NCBI GenBank assembly: GCA_041546305.1
Contig: JBFEWO010000036.1
Location: 1 to 21,002, forward strand
Source of the DNA: JBFEYJ01 sp041546305
Lineage (GTDB): Bacteria > Pseudomonadota > Gammaproteobacteria > Thiohalomonadales > Thiohalomonadaceae
Reading direction: 5' to 3'
DNA length: 21,002 nucleotides
Below are positions 7,955 through 15,229 of this stretch, one piece after another. Position 1 is the first letter of the stretch; every line of letters begins with the position of its first letter. The translations under genes were made by a program, and so were the position numbers. The notes under the pieces are model-generated. The model was not told where the DNA came from. It saw only the letters and a list, made by a program, of their open reading frames with translations, and made no database searches.

Positions 7955-9154
7955 ATGCCGCGTAAACGAACTATCACAATGGCTTTGTTAGCACTGCTGG
8001 TGCTGGTTGCCATTATCTACGGTTTTATTCCAGCGCCGGTGAGCGTCGATGTTTCCCCGGTGGTGCGTGAGTCGATGCGTGTGACGGTGAGTGAGGAGGG
8101 GATGACGCGGGTCAAGGACCGCTTCGTCGTTTCCGCTCCGGTAGCGGGCTACCTGCGGCGCATAGAGTTGGAGGTGGGGGACCGCATCGTCCAGGGGATG
8201 ACGCTGGCAGAACTCGAACCGGTGCGCTCGGATGTCCTGGACCCGCGTAGCCGCGCCCAGGCCCGTGCGCGGATCGATGCGGCCGAGGCTTCTCTAAACG
8301 CCGCCCGTCAAAATGCCCGGGCCGCGGTAGCCGATGCCGAGTATGCCAGCAGTGAATTCCAGCGTCTGAGCAAGCTCTGCGAGGTCGAATGTGTCATCTC
8401 GAAGGATGAACTGGAACGGGCCAAGGCACAGGCTCGGCGCAGTGAGGCCAACCGTCGATCGGCGGAGTTTGCGGTGGAGGTTGCCCGCTTTGAGCTGGAG
8501 AGCGCGAAAAAGGCCTTGGAGATTTCCGCCGCCCAACCTGGGGGCACGGCTGCGGAGACCGTGAGGGTGCTCTCGCCGGTCGATGGCCGCCTGCTTGGTC
8601 TGCAGAGGGAAAGCGAAGGAGTGGTGATGGCCGGACAGCCTTTGTTGGAGATTGGCGATCCGGGCGCGCTCGAAATCATTGTGGATCTTCTATCCACCGA
8701 TGCGGTGAAGGTGGAACCGGGCACCCGCGTGCTGTTTGAACGCTGGGGCGGAGAGTATGTACTGGAGGGGCGGGTCAAGGTGGTACAACCTACCGGTTTT
8801 ACCAAGGTATCGGCCCTCGGTGTTGAGGAGCAGCGGGTATGGGTGGTGATCGAGCTGACCTCCCCGTCCGAGGCCTGGCAACGCCTCGGTGACGGTTACC
8901 GGGTCGAGGCCGACTTCATCCTGTGGGAAGGTAGCGAAGTCCTGCAGATCCCCGCCAGTGCACTGTTTCGTCATGCTGGTGGGTGGAGCGTCTTTGTCAT
9001 TGACGAGGGGCGAGCCAAACGACGCAAGGTGAGCCTTGGCCGAGGTAACGGTCTGAGGGCGCAGATCCTCGAAGGTCTTCACGAAGGCGAGCAGGTCGTT
9101 CTTCATCCGGATGATAGCATCGAACCCGGTACTCGGGTGGAGGCCCGTCAATAG
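7955..9154 (+). CDS. HlyD/MFP-family periplasmic adaptor
   Basis: Membrane-fusion protein of 399 residues. It has an N-terminal signal anchor (about 9-26, hydrophobic, preceded by PRKR), a first lipoyl half-motif near 42-73 (VSAPVAGYL), a long alpha-helical hairpin rich in Ala/Glu/Arg about 85-190, and a second lipoyl half about 202-236 (VLSPVDGRLL). A beta-barrel and membrane-proximal domain complete it. Adaptors of this class connect an inner-membrane pump to an outer-membrane channel or deliver substrate to the pump. The hairpin tip contains CEVEC, two cysteines four apart that could form a disulfide. It begins seven bases after the permease stop. No TolC-like outer-membrane factor is in the window, so a shared TolC elsewhere or a channel-free role is likely. 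Confidence 0.9.
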   Translation: MPRKRTITMALLALLVLVAIIYGFIPAPVSVDVSPVVRESMRVTVSEEGMTRVKDRFVVSAPVAGYLRRIELEVGDRIVQGMTLAELEPVRSDVLDPRSRAQARARIDAAEASLNAARQNARAAVADAEYASSEFQRLSKLCEVECVISKDELERAKAQARRSEANRRSAEFAVEVARFELESAKKALEISAAQPGGTAAETVRVLSPVDGRLLGLQRESEGVVMAGQPLLEIGDPGALEIIVDLLSTDAVKVEPGTRVLFERWGGEYVLEGRVKVVQPTGFTKVSALGVEEQRVWVVIELTSPSEAWQRLGDGYRVEADFILWEGSEVLQIPASALFRHAGGWSVFVIDEGRAKRRKVSLGRGNGLRAQILEGLHEGEQVVLHPDDSIEPGTRVEARQ

Positions 9155-9231
9155 CACCGGACTTCACTCCGGGAGAGAAAGGGGAAGCAGCTGTCTTTCG
9201 AATATCGTGGTGAACGACGAAGGAGGGCGGG
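9155..9231 (+). other. Intergenic spacer with small hairpin before the acyl-CoA synthetase
   Basis: It contains an inverted repeat CCGGA (9157-9161) and TCCGG (9168-9172) with a six-base loop just after the adaptor stop. No T-run follows, so it is not a convincing terminator. A strong AAGGAGGGCGGG lies just ahead of the 9232 start. Confidence 0.35.
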
Positions 9232-10941
9232 ATGGCACCGTTAAGCTATCACCATCGTGGCGGTGATGAACCGCTCCTGGGGGCAACTATCTGGCAACAC
9301 TTTGCCGAGGTCGCGGCGCGTTTTCCCCAACGAGAGGCGGTGGTATCGCGGCCGCAACAGCGGCGATTAACCTATGAAGAGTTCTCAACCGAGATCGATC
9401 GCGTGGCGGCGGGGCTGGTCGGCCTGGGATTTCGGCGTGGCGACCGTATCGGGGTCTGGTCGACCAATAACTGCGAGTGGCTGCAGCTACAGATGGCTAC
9501 CGCACGGATCGGCGCCATCCTGGTCAACATCAACCCCGCCTACCGCATGAAGGAACTCTCCTATGCCCTGGAGCGTTCCGAAGTGCAGGGACTGTTCGTC
9601 ATTCCCCGTTTCAGAAGCAGCGACTACCTCGGGATGTTGCAGGAGCTGATTCCGGAATTGGCCAGCTCAACGGACACAGAACTTGCAAGTACAGTCTTCC
9701 CCAAACTCAAACGCATTGTCATCTACGACCCGAGCGATGTGAGGAACACGTCCCGGCCACAGCCAGGTTTTACCCTGTGGCAGGAGATGCTGGAGGATGG
9801 CCAGGGGATAACGGCTGTGCAACTGGATGCGATCAGCGCCGAGCTCGATCGGGATGATCCCATCAACATCCAGTACACCTCCGGAACCACCGGTTTTCCG
9901 AAGGCGGTGGTATTGAGCCACCACAATATCCTCAACAATGCCTGGTTCTCGGCCCGGGCGATGCGCTTTACCGAACAGGACCGGCTGGTGGTGCCGGTGC
10001 CGTTCTATCACTGCTTTGGCATGGTGCTGGCCAATCTGCTCTGTTTTGCCGTTGGTGCCTGTCTGGTGATCCCGGCGGAGCATTTCGACGCCGAGGCGGT
10101 GCTCCAGGCGGTGGCCGGAGAGCGCTGCACGGCAATCCATGGTGTGCCCACTATGTTCATCGCGGAACTGGAGCATCCGCGCTTTGGTGAGTTTGATCTG
10201 AGTTCATTGCGCACTGGCATTATGGCCGGTGCCCCCTGTCCTCCGGCGCTGATGAAGCGGGTGATGGACGCCATGCACTGCCGTGAGATCCTCATCGGCT
10301 ACGGCGAAACCGAGGCCTCGCCGTTGACACATCTGACCGCAATCGATGACACGCTGGAGCGACGCACCGAGACCGTCGGCACCAATCTGCCGCATCAGGA
10401 GGTCAAGGTAGTGGATACTGCCAGCGGTAGGACGGTAGTGTTTAGCGAGATAGGCGAGGTCTGTTTTCGTGGTTACCACATCATGCACGGCTATTATGGC
10501 CAGCCGGAGAAGACGGCTGAGGCCATCGATGCGGCCGGCTGGCTCCACTCGGGTGATCTCGGCACCATGGATGAGGAAGGCTATCTTCGGATCACCGGCC
10601 GACTCAAGGAGATGATCATTCGCGGCGGGGAGAATATTTATCCGCGGGAGATCGAGGATTTTCTCTTTACTCACCCCAAGATTGCCCAGGTGGCGGTATT
10701 CGGTATCCCGGACGAGTTCTATGGAGAAGAGGTGATGGCCTGGGTGATGCTGCATCCTGGGGAATCGATGGCGGAGGAGGAGCTACAGGCGTATTGCCGC
10801 GGTCAGATCGCCCACTTCAAGATCCCGAAGTACATCTGGTTCGTCGATGAGTTTCCGATGACCGTTACCGGGAAGCTGCAAAAGTACCGTATGCGCGAAA
10901 TCGCGATGGAGAAGATGAAGAGAAAGCCAGGGCCAGCGTAA
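9232..10941 (+). CDS. Acyl-CoA synthetase (AMP-forming), medium/long-chain type
   Basis: ANL-superfamily adenylating enzyme of 569 residues. It activates a fatty acid with ATP to acyl-AMP and then to acyl-CoA. Seen: the P-loop core YTSGTTGFPKAVVLSHHN (from about residue 215), the GYGETEASP adenine motif, the SGDLGTMDEEGY motif containing the ribose-binding Asp, the hinge GRLKEMIIRGGENIYPREIE, and the catalytic lysine in the C-terminal TGKLQK. The N-terminal part (NINPAYRMKELSYAL) resembles the ACSF2/FadD13-like group that acts on medium to long fatty acids. A strong AGGAGG-type ribosome site fixes the start. No beta-oxidation genes are adjacent. The branched-chain 2-oxo acid producers upstream make a branched or short acyl substrate conceivable but unproven. 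Confidence 0.92.
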   Translation: MAPLSYHHRGGDEPLLGATIWQHFAEVAARFPQREAVVSRPQQRRLTYEEFSTEIDRVAAGLVGLGFRRGDRIGVWSTNNCEWLQLQMATARIGAILVNINPAYRMKELSYALERSEVQGLFVIPRFRSSDYLGMLQELIPELASSTDTELASTVFPKLKRIVIYDPSDVRNTSRPQPGFTLWQEMLEDGQGITAVQLDAISAELDRDDPINIQYTSGTTGFPKAVVLSHHNILNNAWFSARAMRFTEQDRLVVPVPFYHCFGMVLANLLCFAVGACLVIPAEHFDAEAVLQAVAGERCTAIHGVPTMFIAELEHPRFGEFDLSSLRTGIMAGAPCPPALMKRVMDAMHCREILIGYGETEASPLTHLTAIDDTLERRTETVGTNLPHQEVKVVDTASGRTVVFSEIGEVCFRGYHIMHGYYGQPEKTAEAIDAAGWLHSGDLGTMDEEGYLRITGRLKEMIIRGGENIYPREIEDFLFTHPKIAQVAVFGIPDEFYGEEVMAWVMLHPGESMAEEELQAYCRGQIAHFKIPKYIWFVDEFPMTVTGKLQKYRMREIAMEKMKRKPGPA

Positions 10942-11052
10942 GCGTTTCAATTTCAAATTTCGAAATTGACGTTACAGCATTGGACTGTTGAGCCGCTAAC
11001 CTTGAACCCCTCGAAATAGTCGTTCCAAGCTTCGATGGTGAGCACCAGCTAT
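10942..11052. other. Convergent intergenic region with AT-rich inverted repeat
   Basis: An 8-bp inverted repeat, TCAATTTC (10947-10954) and GAAATTGA (10962-10969) with a seven-base AT-rich loop, lies six bases after the acyl-CoA synthetase stop. It may act as a weak bidirectional terminator between the convergent genes. ACCTTGAACCCC near 11000 echoes the GGTTCAA repeat at 2322-2378. No gene is seen. Confidence 0.4.
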
Positions 11053-11274
11053 TTAGAGACCAAGATCCACCGGCTCGGTCGTGGCCTGTAATGCCTTGGC
11101 CAGGGCTTCGAACTGCCCGGCAACATCGGCACGTTCCCGCTGCAGGGCTTCCTGAATGATGACGGTCAAGTCGGCAAAGCCCTTCTCGCCTATAGCCTCT
11201 ATCGCCAGAGGCCCGAGTTGCTCCTTGATGGTTGTAACGACCTGCTCAGAGCGCTTCCACTGTTCTGCTGGCAT
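11053..11274 (-). CDS. Small helical protein of unknown function
   Basis: A 73-residue protein I do not recognise. It has an excellent ribosome site (GGGAGGAT, about six bases before ATG 11274). The sequence looks almost entirely alpha-helical and mildly acidic, with EQVVTTIKEQLGPLAIEAIGEK followed by an amphipathic segment (EALQRERADVAGQFEALAKALQ) that could form a short coiled coil. There is no Cys, signal peptide or membrane helix. It is divergent from the amidohydrolase/carboxypeptidase/ATP-grasp genes and shares their upstream region, so it could be co-regulated with them, but no function can be assigned. The next gene downstream is convergent, so it is a single-gene unit. Confidence 0.7.
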   Translation of the reverse strand: MPAEQWKRSEQVVTTIKEQLGPLAIEAIGEKGFADLTVIIQEALQRERADVAGQFEALAKALQATTEPVDLGL

Positions 11275-11435
11275 TTCCGAATCCTCCCGGATGAATCGAT
11301 AGCATAAGCGTATACCAGGTATTGCCAGCTGTAACTGTCAGCCTGAAAAAATCCCAAGGCAGGCAAGCAGAGGATGTCTTTGCTATACCGAATACACAGG
11401 GATGGAAACTCGTGCGACTTCTAACGGTTACCGCC
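11275..11435. promoter_or_regulatory. Divergent upstream region of the small helical gene and the amidohydrolase operon
   Basis: The 161-base gap should carry both promoters. Toward the operon, TTTGCTATACC near 11378-11388 resembles an extended -10 box (TGcTATACC) without a clear -35. Toward the small gene, CTGGCA and TATGCT on the minus strand are spaced 16 bases apart. An imperfect palindrome ATACCAGGTAT (11311-11321) lies between and could be an operator. All of these are weak matches judged by eye. Confidence 0.3.
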
Positions 11436-12239
11436 ATGCCTCAAGAGAACCTGCATATCTGGCTGGAGCATGAAGGTGAGGGGCCTCTGGTGGCCACCGC
11501 TATCCATGCCGGGCATAAAATTCGCGCAGAACTGTTGCCGCTACTGGCCCTCGACGAGGCAAGCCGGCTGCGCGAGGAAGACCCCTATACCGATGCCTGG
11601 GTTCAGATGGTGCCGAGCTGGCTCGTTATTACCCATTCCCGTTTCGAGGTGGATGTTAATCGCGCTCGTGATGAGGCGGTCTATACCAGTCCGGAGATGG
11701 CCTGGGGACTTCACCTGTGGAAGGCCCCTTTGAGCAGGGAGATGGTGGAACGCTCCATTGAGGAGTATGACGATTTTTACCGTGAACTTGAGCAGGTGCT
11801 TACCCCGATCGCCCAAAGATTCAAACACTTCGTGGTATTCGACCTTCACACTTACAACTATCGTCGGGGCGGACCGGAGGCCCCACCTGAGGATCCGACC
11901 ACCCACCCGGAGGTGAATGTGGGCACCGGCACCATGGACCGTATTCGCTGTGCCCCGGTGGTGGAGCGCTTTATTCATGACCTGCAAGGTTTCGACTTTC
12001 TTGGCCGTCATCTCGATGTGCGGGAGAACGTCAAATTCAAAGGACGACAGCTGGCCAAGTGGATTCATGAGCACTTCCCCCAATCCTGCGTCCTGGCCGT
12101 GGAGTTCAAGAAATTCTTTATGGACGAGTGGACCGGGGTGGGGGATGAGCGACAGATCCAGGCGATCCAGGAGGCGCTGAATTCGACCATCCCGGGGATC
12201 CTTGAGGAACTGGCCAGAATGGACGGCGGCGATGCCTAA
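11436..12239 (+). CDS. N-formylglutamate amidohydrolase-like zinc hydrolase
   Basis: PF05013-type amidohydrolase, about 267 residues from ATG 11436. Characterised members (HutG type) hydrolyse N-formyl-L-glutamate in histidine breakdown, but none of the other hut genes are present here. Likely metal and catalytic residues are visible: the HAGH motif near the N-terminus (ATAIHAGHKIR), RFEVDVNR, FDLHTYN, and Glu in the C-terminal VEFKKFFMDEWTG. The start is uncertain: ATG 11436 has no good ribosome site, while GTG 11412 has AGGGATGG upstream and would add eight residues. The 3' end overlaps the next gene by eight bases (ATGCCTAA), so the two are almost certainly co-translated. Given the partners, a substrate with an N-acyl or gamma-glutamyl-like amide is more likely than N-formylglutamate itself; this is inference. 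Confidence 0.85.
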   Translation: MPQENLHIWLEHEGEGPLVATAIHAGHKIRAELLPLLALDEASRLREEDPYTDAWVQMVPSWLVITHSRFEVDVNRARDEAVYTSPEMAWGLHLWKAPLSREMVERSIEEYDDFYRELEQVLTPIAQRFKHFVVFDLHTYNYRRGGPEAPPEDPTTHPEVNVGTGTMDRIRCAPVVERFIHDLQGFDFLGRHLDVRENVKFKGRQLAKWIHEHFPQSCVLAVEFKKFFMDEWTGVGDERQIQAIQEALNSTIPGILEELARMDGGDA

Positions 12240-14100
12240 ACGGATCTCGAAGGAACTGATCGCTGCCATCCGCGAGACCATCGGCCGCAATCGCCAGGTT
12301 CGGCGCAACCTGCCCGATGGCAGCCGGCTGTTTGTCGACAGGCAACTGCCGTTTCTCTGTGTCTATAGGCGACCGCTGGACAGAGCCGATCCGGGGACCG
12401 AACGCCTGCTGCTGGGGGAGGCCGCCTATCTGCTGGCCACCTCCACCGAACGGCATTATGCTCCATTGGTGCGACTGGTTGAGAGCATAGCCGAGGCGCA
12501 AAAGGCGCAGTACGGTTCCTTCCTGTTGTTCGAGTTATGGAGCTCAAGCGAGGCATCGCAGCCGTCAATCCCCCGATTTCGTATCTTCGCACCACGAAAA
12601 TCGCCGCCACCGGTCACACTGGAGCGGCTGGAAACCGAATTGCTGGGTATCTCCATTGCCGGGGAGCGGGCCGAGGTAGAGGTTGTTTACCGGGATCGGA
12701 TCCATCCCCCCGGGCTCAAGCCGCTCTACCGGGATAACAACAGGGGCATTGTTCCCCTCGGACTCGAGATCTCCCCCGTCTATTTCGTGGCCGACTCCGG
12801 CGAGTTGTACCCCTTCGAGTTGCGTGAGATGCACCATGCCCTGGCCCGTGCCCTCAAGCGCACTTTCTATGCCTTTATACATGCACATACCAGCCAGCGG
12901 CCCGCCCATTTTCAGGAGCTGGGCAGCAAAAAACTGACCCAGGCGGTGAGGGAGTGCGATCGGCGGCTCGCCGAGATCAGCAGCACCTTCGATTTGTTAC
13001 TGCACGTGACACCGGTCAATGCACATGAGGCATGGCAGCGGTTTCGCCATGCACGCGAGCCCTCCATCCCGAATTTTCTCTACCGGCCAAGGCCCATCGA
13101 TCCGGCGTTGATGAAACGCAAGCTTTTCAGCATTCCACTGGAGAAGGTCGAAGATCCCACATTGGCGCAGATCTTCTTGGCAAAACAGGATGAGCTGGAT
13201 CGACAGATTACGCTGGTGGCGGACCGCAATACCTCACGGTTTTTAAGCGGAAGCCGGCAGATCTACGGCGACATTGAGCCGCAATTGCAGGCGCTGTCCG
13301 ACACTATCCTGCGCCAGGTCCCCCCCCACACTCCCGATGATCGGAAAAGCGATGTGCTGGATGTGAGGGTATTTGCCGAGAGGGCGCGGGAGGAGATCGC
13401 CCGGTATCGCGAACAGGACCCCTCATTCGCGGCCCGGGTTGAGGTGCGGGATGACATCACCGGCGTAATGGTCTCCCGAGGTAACTTTCTCATCGGTGCT
13501 GATACCCGTATCGCACGCAAACGGGTGGAGGCAACCCTCGCCCATGAGATTGGTACCCATGCCCTGACCTGGCACAACGGTAGACATCAGCCGCTGCAGG
13601 AGCTCTATTGCGGGATGGCCGGTTATGAGCCGTTACAGGAGGGTATCGCTGTCCTGTCGGAATATCTGATTGGAGGTCTGAGTCGGCCACGGTTAAGGCT
13701 GCTCGCCGGGCGGGTAAAAGCGGTTCAGCATATTACGGAAGGGGCGGATTTCATCGAAACCTTCCGTCGCCTGCATGATGAGCATGATTTCAGTCAGCAA
13801 ACCGCCTTCACCATCGCGATGCGGGTTTACCGGGGAGGCGGCTATACCAAGGATGTGGTTTATCTGCGGGGACTGGCCAGATTGCTCGACTACCTCGCTA
13901 GCGGCGGAGAGTTGGAACGCCTCTTTTTGGGCAAGATCGCCCTTGAGCATTTGCCGCTGGTCGAGGAACTGCGGTGGCGCCGTGTTATACATCCCCCTCG
14001 GTTACTGCCGCTGCACCTCAAGGAACCGACGACACAACAACGTCTGGCCCGGTTGCGGGAGGGGGGAGGTGTACTCTCGCTGGTGGGAGAAGCCAGATGA
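12232..14100 (+). CDS. DUF1704 / 'QEGLA motif' zinc carboxypeptidase-like protein (MATCAP family)
   Basis: A 622-residue member of the DUF1704 (PF08014/TIGR02421) family, annotated in databases as 'flavohemoglobin expression-modulating QEGLA motif protein'. The hallmark HExxxH zinc motif is H438-E439-I-G-T-H443, and the family's QEGLA motif appears as QEGIA with Glu470, presumably the third zinc ligand. Eukaryotic relatives (MATCAP/KIAA0895L) are tyrosine carboxypeptidases that detyrosinate tubulin; bacterial substrates are unknown to me. The roughly 430 residues before the active site are rich in Arg and predicted mixed alpha/beta, with no signal peptide, so it is cytoplasmic. The start ATG 12232 overlaps the amidohydrolase stop by eight bases; the TTG at 12202 is less likely. 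The stop overlaps the next start as ATGA. An intact catalytic motif argues that it is an active peptidase. Confidence 0.88.
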   Translation: MPKRISKELIAAIRETIGRNRQVRRNLPDGSRLFVDRQLPFLCVYRRPLDRADPGTERLLLGEAAYLLATSTERHYAPLVRLVESIAEAQKAQYGSFLLFELWSSSEASQPSIPRFRIFAPRKSPPPVTLERLETELLGISIAGERAEVEVVYRDRIHPPGLKPLYRDNNRGIVPLGLEISPVYFVADSGELYPFELREMHHALARALKRTFYAFIHAHTSQRPAHFQELGSKKLTQAVRECDRRLAEISSTFDLLLHVTPVNAHEAWQRFRHAREPSIPNFLYRPRPIDPALMKRKLFSIPLEKVEDPTLAQIFLAKQDELDRQITLVADRNTSRFLSGSRQIYGDIEPQLQALSDTILRQVPPHTPDDRKSDVLDVRVFAERAREEIARYREQDPSFAARVEVRDDITGVMVSRGNFLIGADTRIARKRVEATLAHEIGTHALTWHNGRHQPLQELYCGMAGYEPLQEGIAVLSEYLIGGLSRPRLRLLAGRVKAVQHITEGADFIETFRRLHDEHDFSQQTAFTIAMRVYRGGGYTKDVVYLRGLARLLDYLASGGELERLFLGKIALEHLPLVEELRWRRVIHPPRLLPLHLKEPTTQQRLARLREGGGVLSLVGEAR

Positions 14101-15149
14101 GGATCGGTGTACTCATCAATGATCTGGCGACCGAATATCCTGAGTACACCACGACACACCTGGGTATTGCGGCTACCAACCTCGGCCATCAGGTATGGAC
14201 CATGAGTGTTTCCGATCTGGCCTATGACCCGGATGATCGGATCCGCGCCCGTGCCTATCGTGTGGCGGAGAAACACTATCGCACCGGTCATGCCTACCTG
14301 GAGGCACTGCGGGGGCGCAAGGCGATCCATGAGCGCATCGACCTCGCTGAACTGGATGTGCTGCTGCTGCGGAATAATCCGGCGGACGAGGTGATCGTCC
14401 GCCCCTGGGCCCGTCTGGTCGGGATCAATTTCGGCCGACTGGTGATGCGAAGTGGGGTGATTGTCCTCAATGACCCTGACGGCCTTGCCAGGGCGGTGAA
14501 CAAAATGTACCTGCACGGTTTTCCCCGGGAGGTCAGGCCGCGATCCCTGATCAGCCGCGACAGAGTGGAGCTCAAGTCCTTTATCGAGTCCGAGGGAGGT
14601 TGGGCGATTCTTAAACCCCTGGCGGGTTCCGGCGGTCGCAATGTGTTTTTGGTGCACCCGACGGTGGGCGGGAACGTGAACCAGATGATCGATGCTGTCG
14701 CCACCGAAGGCTATATCCTTGCCGAGCAGTACCTGTCGGAGGGACAGCAAGGAGATACACGACTGTTCCTGCTGAACGGCCGTCCCTTTTGCGTCCACGG
14801 CCACTATGCTGCTTTTCACCGCCAGCGCAAAACGGGGGATATCGATATTCGCAGTAACATGACGGCCGGCGCTCTTTCCGTCAGGGCTACGATTACCGAT
14901 GAAATGTTACGCCTAGCAGAATTGGTGCGGCCCAAGCTTATTCAGGACGGGATGTTTCTGGTCGGTCTGGATATCGTTGGTGACAAGTTGCTGGAGATCA
15001 ATGTTTTCAGTCCTGGTGGATTGGAGGGGGCGGGGAATCTCGAGGGGGTCAATTTCTGCCGGGAGCTAATTCATGCCCTGGAACGAAAGGTGGAGTATCG
15101 ACGGCATAACCAGCAGCATTTAGACAATGTGGCGCTGGCGACGCTTTGA
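14097..15149 (+). CDS. GshB-like ATP-grasp ligase (glutathione synthetase family)
   Basis: A 350-residue ATP-grasp enzyme. The layout follows E. coli glutathione synthetase: an N-terminal domain (MRIGVLINDL, then LLLRNNPADE comparable to the GshB LMRKDPP), an ATP-binding lysine in ILKPLAGSGG (K173), an AEQYL segment, and the metal-binding GLDIVGDKLLEINVFSPGG with E300 and N302. GshB joins gamma-glutamylcysteine to glycine using ATP. Here the acceptor is uncertain: no gamma-glutamylcysteine ligase gene is in view, and the loop after SP is GGLEGAGN, whereas I recall a different loop in E. coli GshB. The ATG overlaps the carboxypeptidase stop (ATGA), and GGGAGAAG precedes it. Either this is the organism's glutathione synthetase or a paralogue dedicated to this operon. 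The coupling to a carboxypeptidase favours the latter. Confidence 0.85.
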   Translation: MRIGVLINDLATEYPEYTTTHLGIAATNLGHQVWTMSVSDLAYDPDDRIRARAYRVAEKHYRTGHAYLEALRGRKAIHERIDLAELDVLLLRNNPADEVIVRPWARLVGINFGRLVMRSGVIVLNDPDGLARAVNKMYLHGFPREVRPRSLISRDRVELKSFIESEGGWAILKPLAGSGGRNVFLVHPTVGGNVNQMIDAVATEGYILAEQYLSEGQQGDTRLFLLNGRPFCVHGHYAAFHRQRKTGDIDIRSNMTAGALSVRATITDEMLRLAELVRPKLIQDGMFLVGLDIVGDKLLEINVFSPGGLEGAGNLEGVNFCRELIHALERKVEYRRHNQQHLDNVALATL

Positions 15150-15160
15150 GGGAAGGAAAG

Positions 15161-15209
15161 CGTTCCTACACTCTGCGCGGAATAGTGCTACAGCGTCACG
15201 AACCGGAAC
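15161..15209. repeat. REP-like dispersed repeat, degenerate copy B
   Basis: Located in the convergent gap between the ATP-grasp gene and the alpha/beta hydrolase. Shared blocks in the same order as the copy at 19154-19230: CGTTCC (15161-15166), GCGCGGAAT (15175-15183), GTCACGAA (15195-15202) and CGGAAC (15204-15209). From memory this resembles the widespread gammaproteobacterial element that begins with GATCGTTCCCACGC and ends in GGGAACGATC. This copy is shorter and more decayed. Confidence 0.5.
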
Positions 15210-15229
15210 AGAATACGGACTCATTGCCA

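Noticed and set aside
9155..9180. A rho-independent terminator after the adaptor gene
   Set aside because: The stem is only 5 bp and is followed by a purine-rich stretch rather than a T-run.
11436..12239. Naming the amidohydrolase hutG
   Set aside because: No histidine-utilisation genes are adjacent, and the gene is overlapped with an unrelated peptidase.
13890..14819. A 309-codon minus-strand frame across the carboxypeptidase/ATP-grasp junction
   Set aside because: It is antisense to two genes with conserved motifs and shows no motif of its own.
14097..15149. Naming the ATP-grasp gene gshB outright
   Set aside because: Fold and motifs match GshB, but the operon context and a differing C-terminal loop leave the acceptor substrate open.
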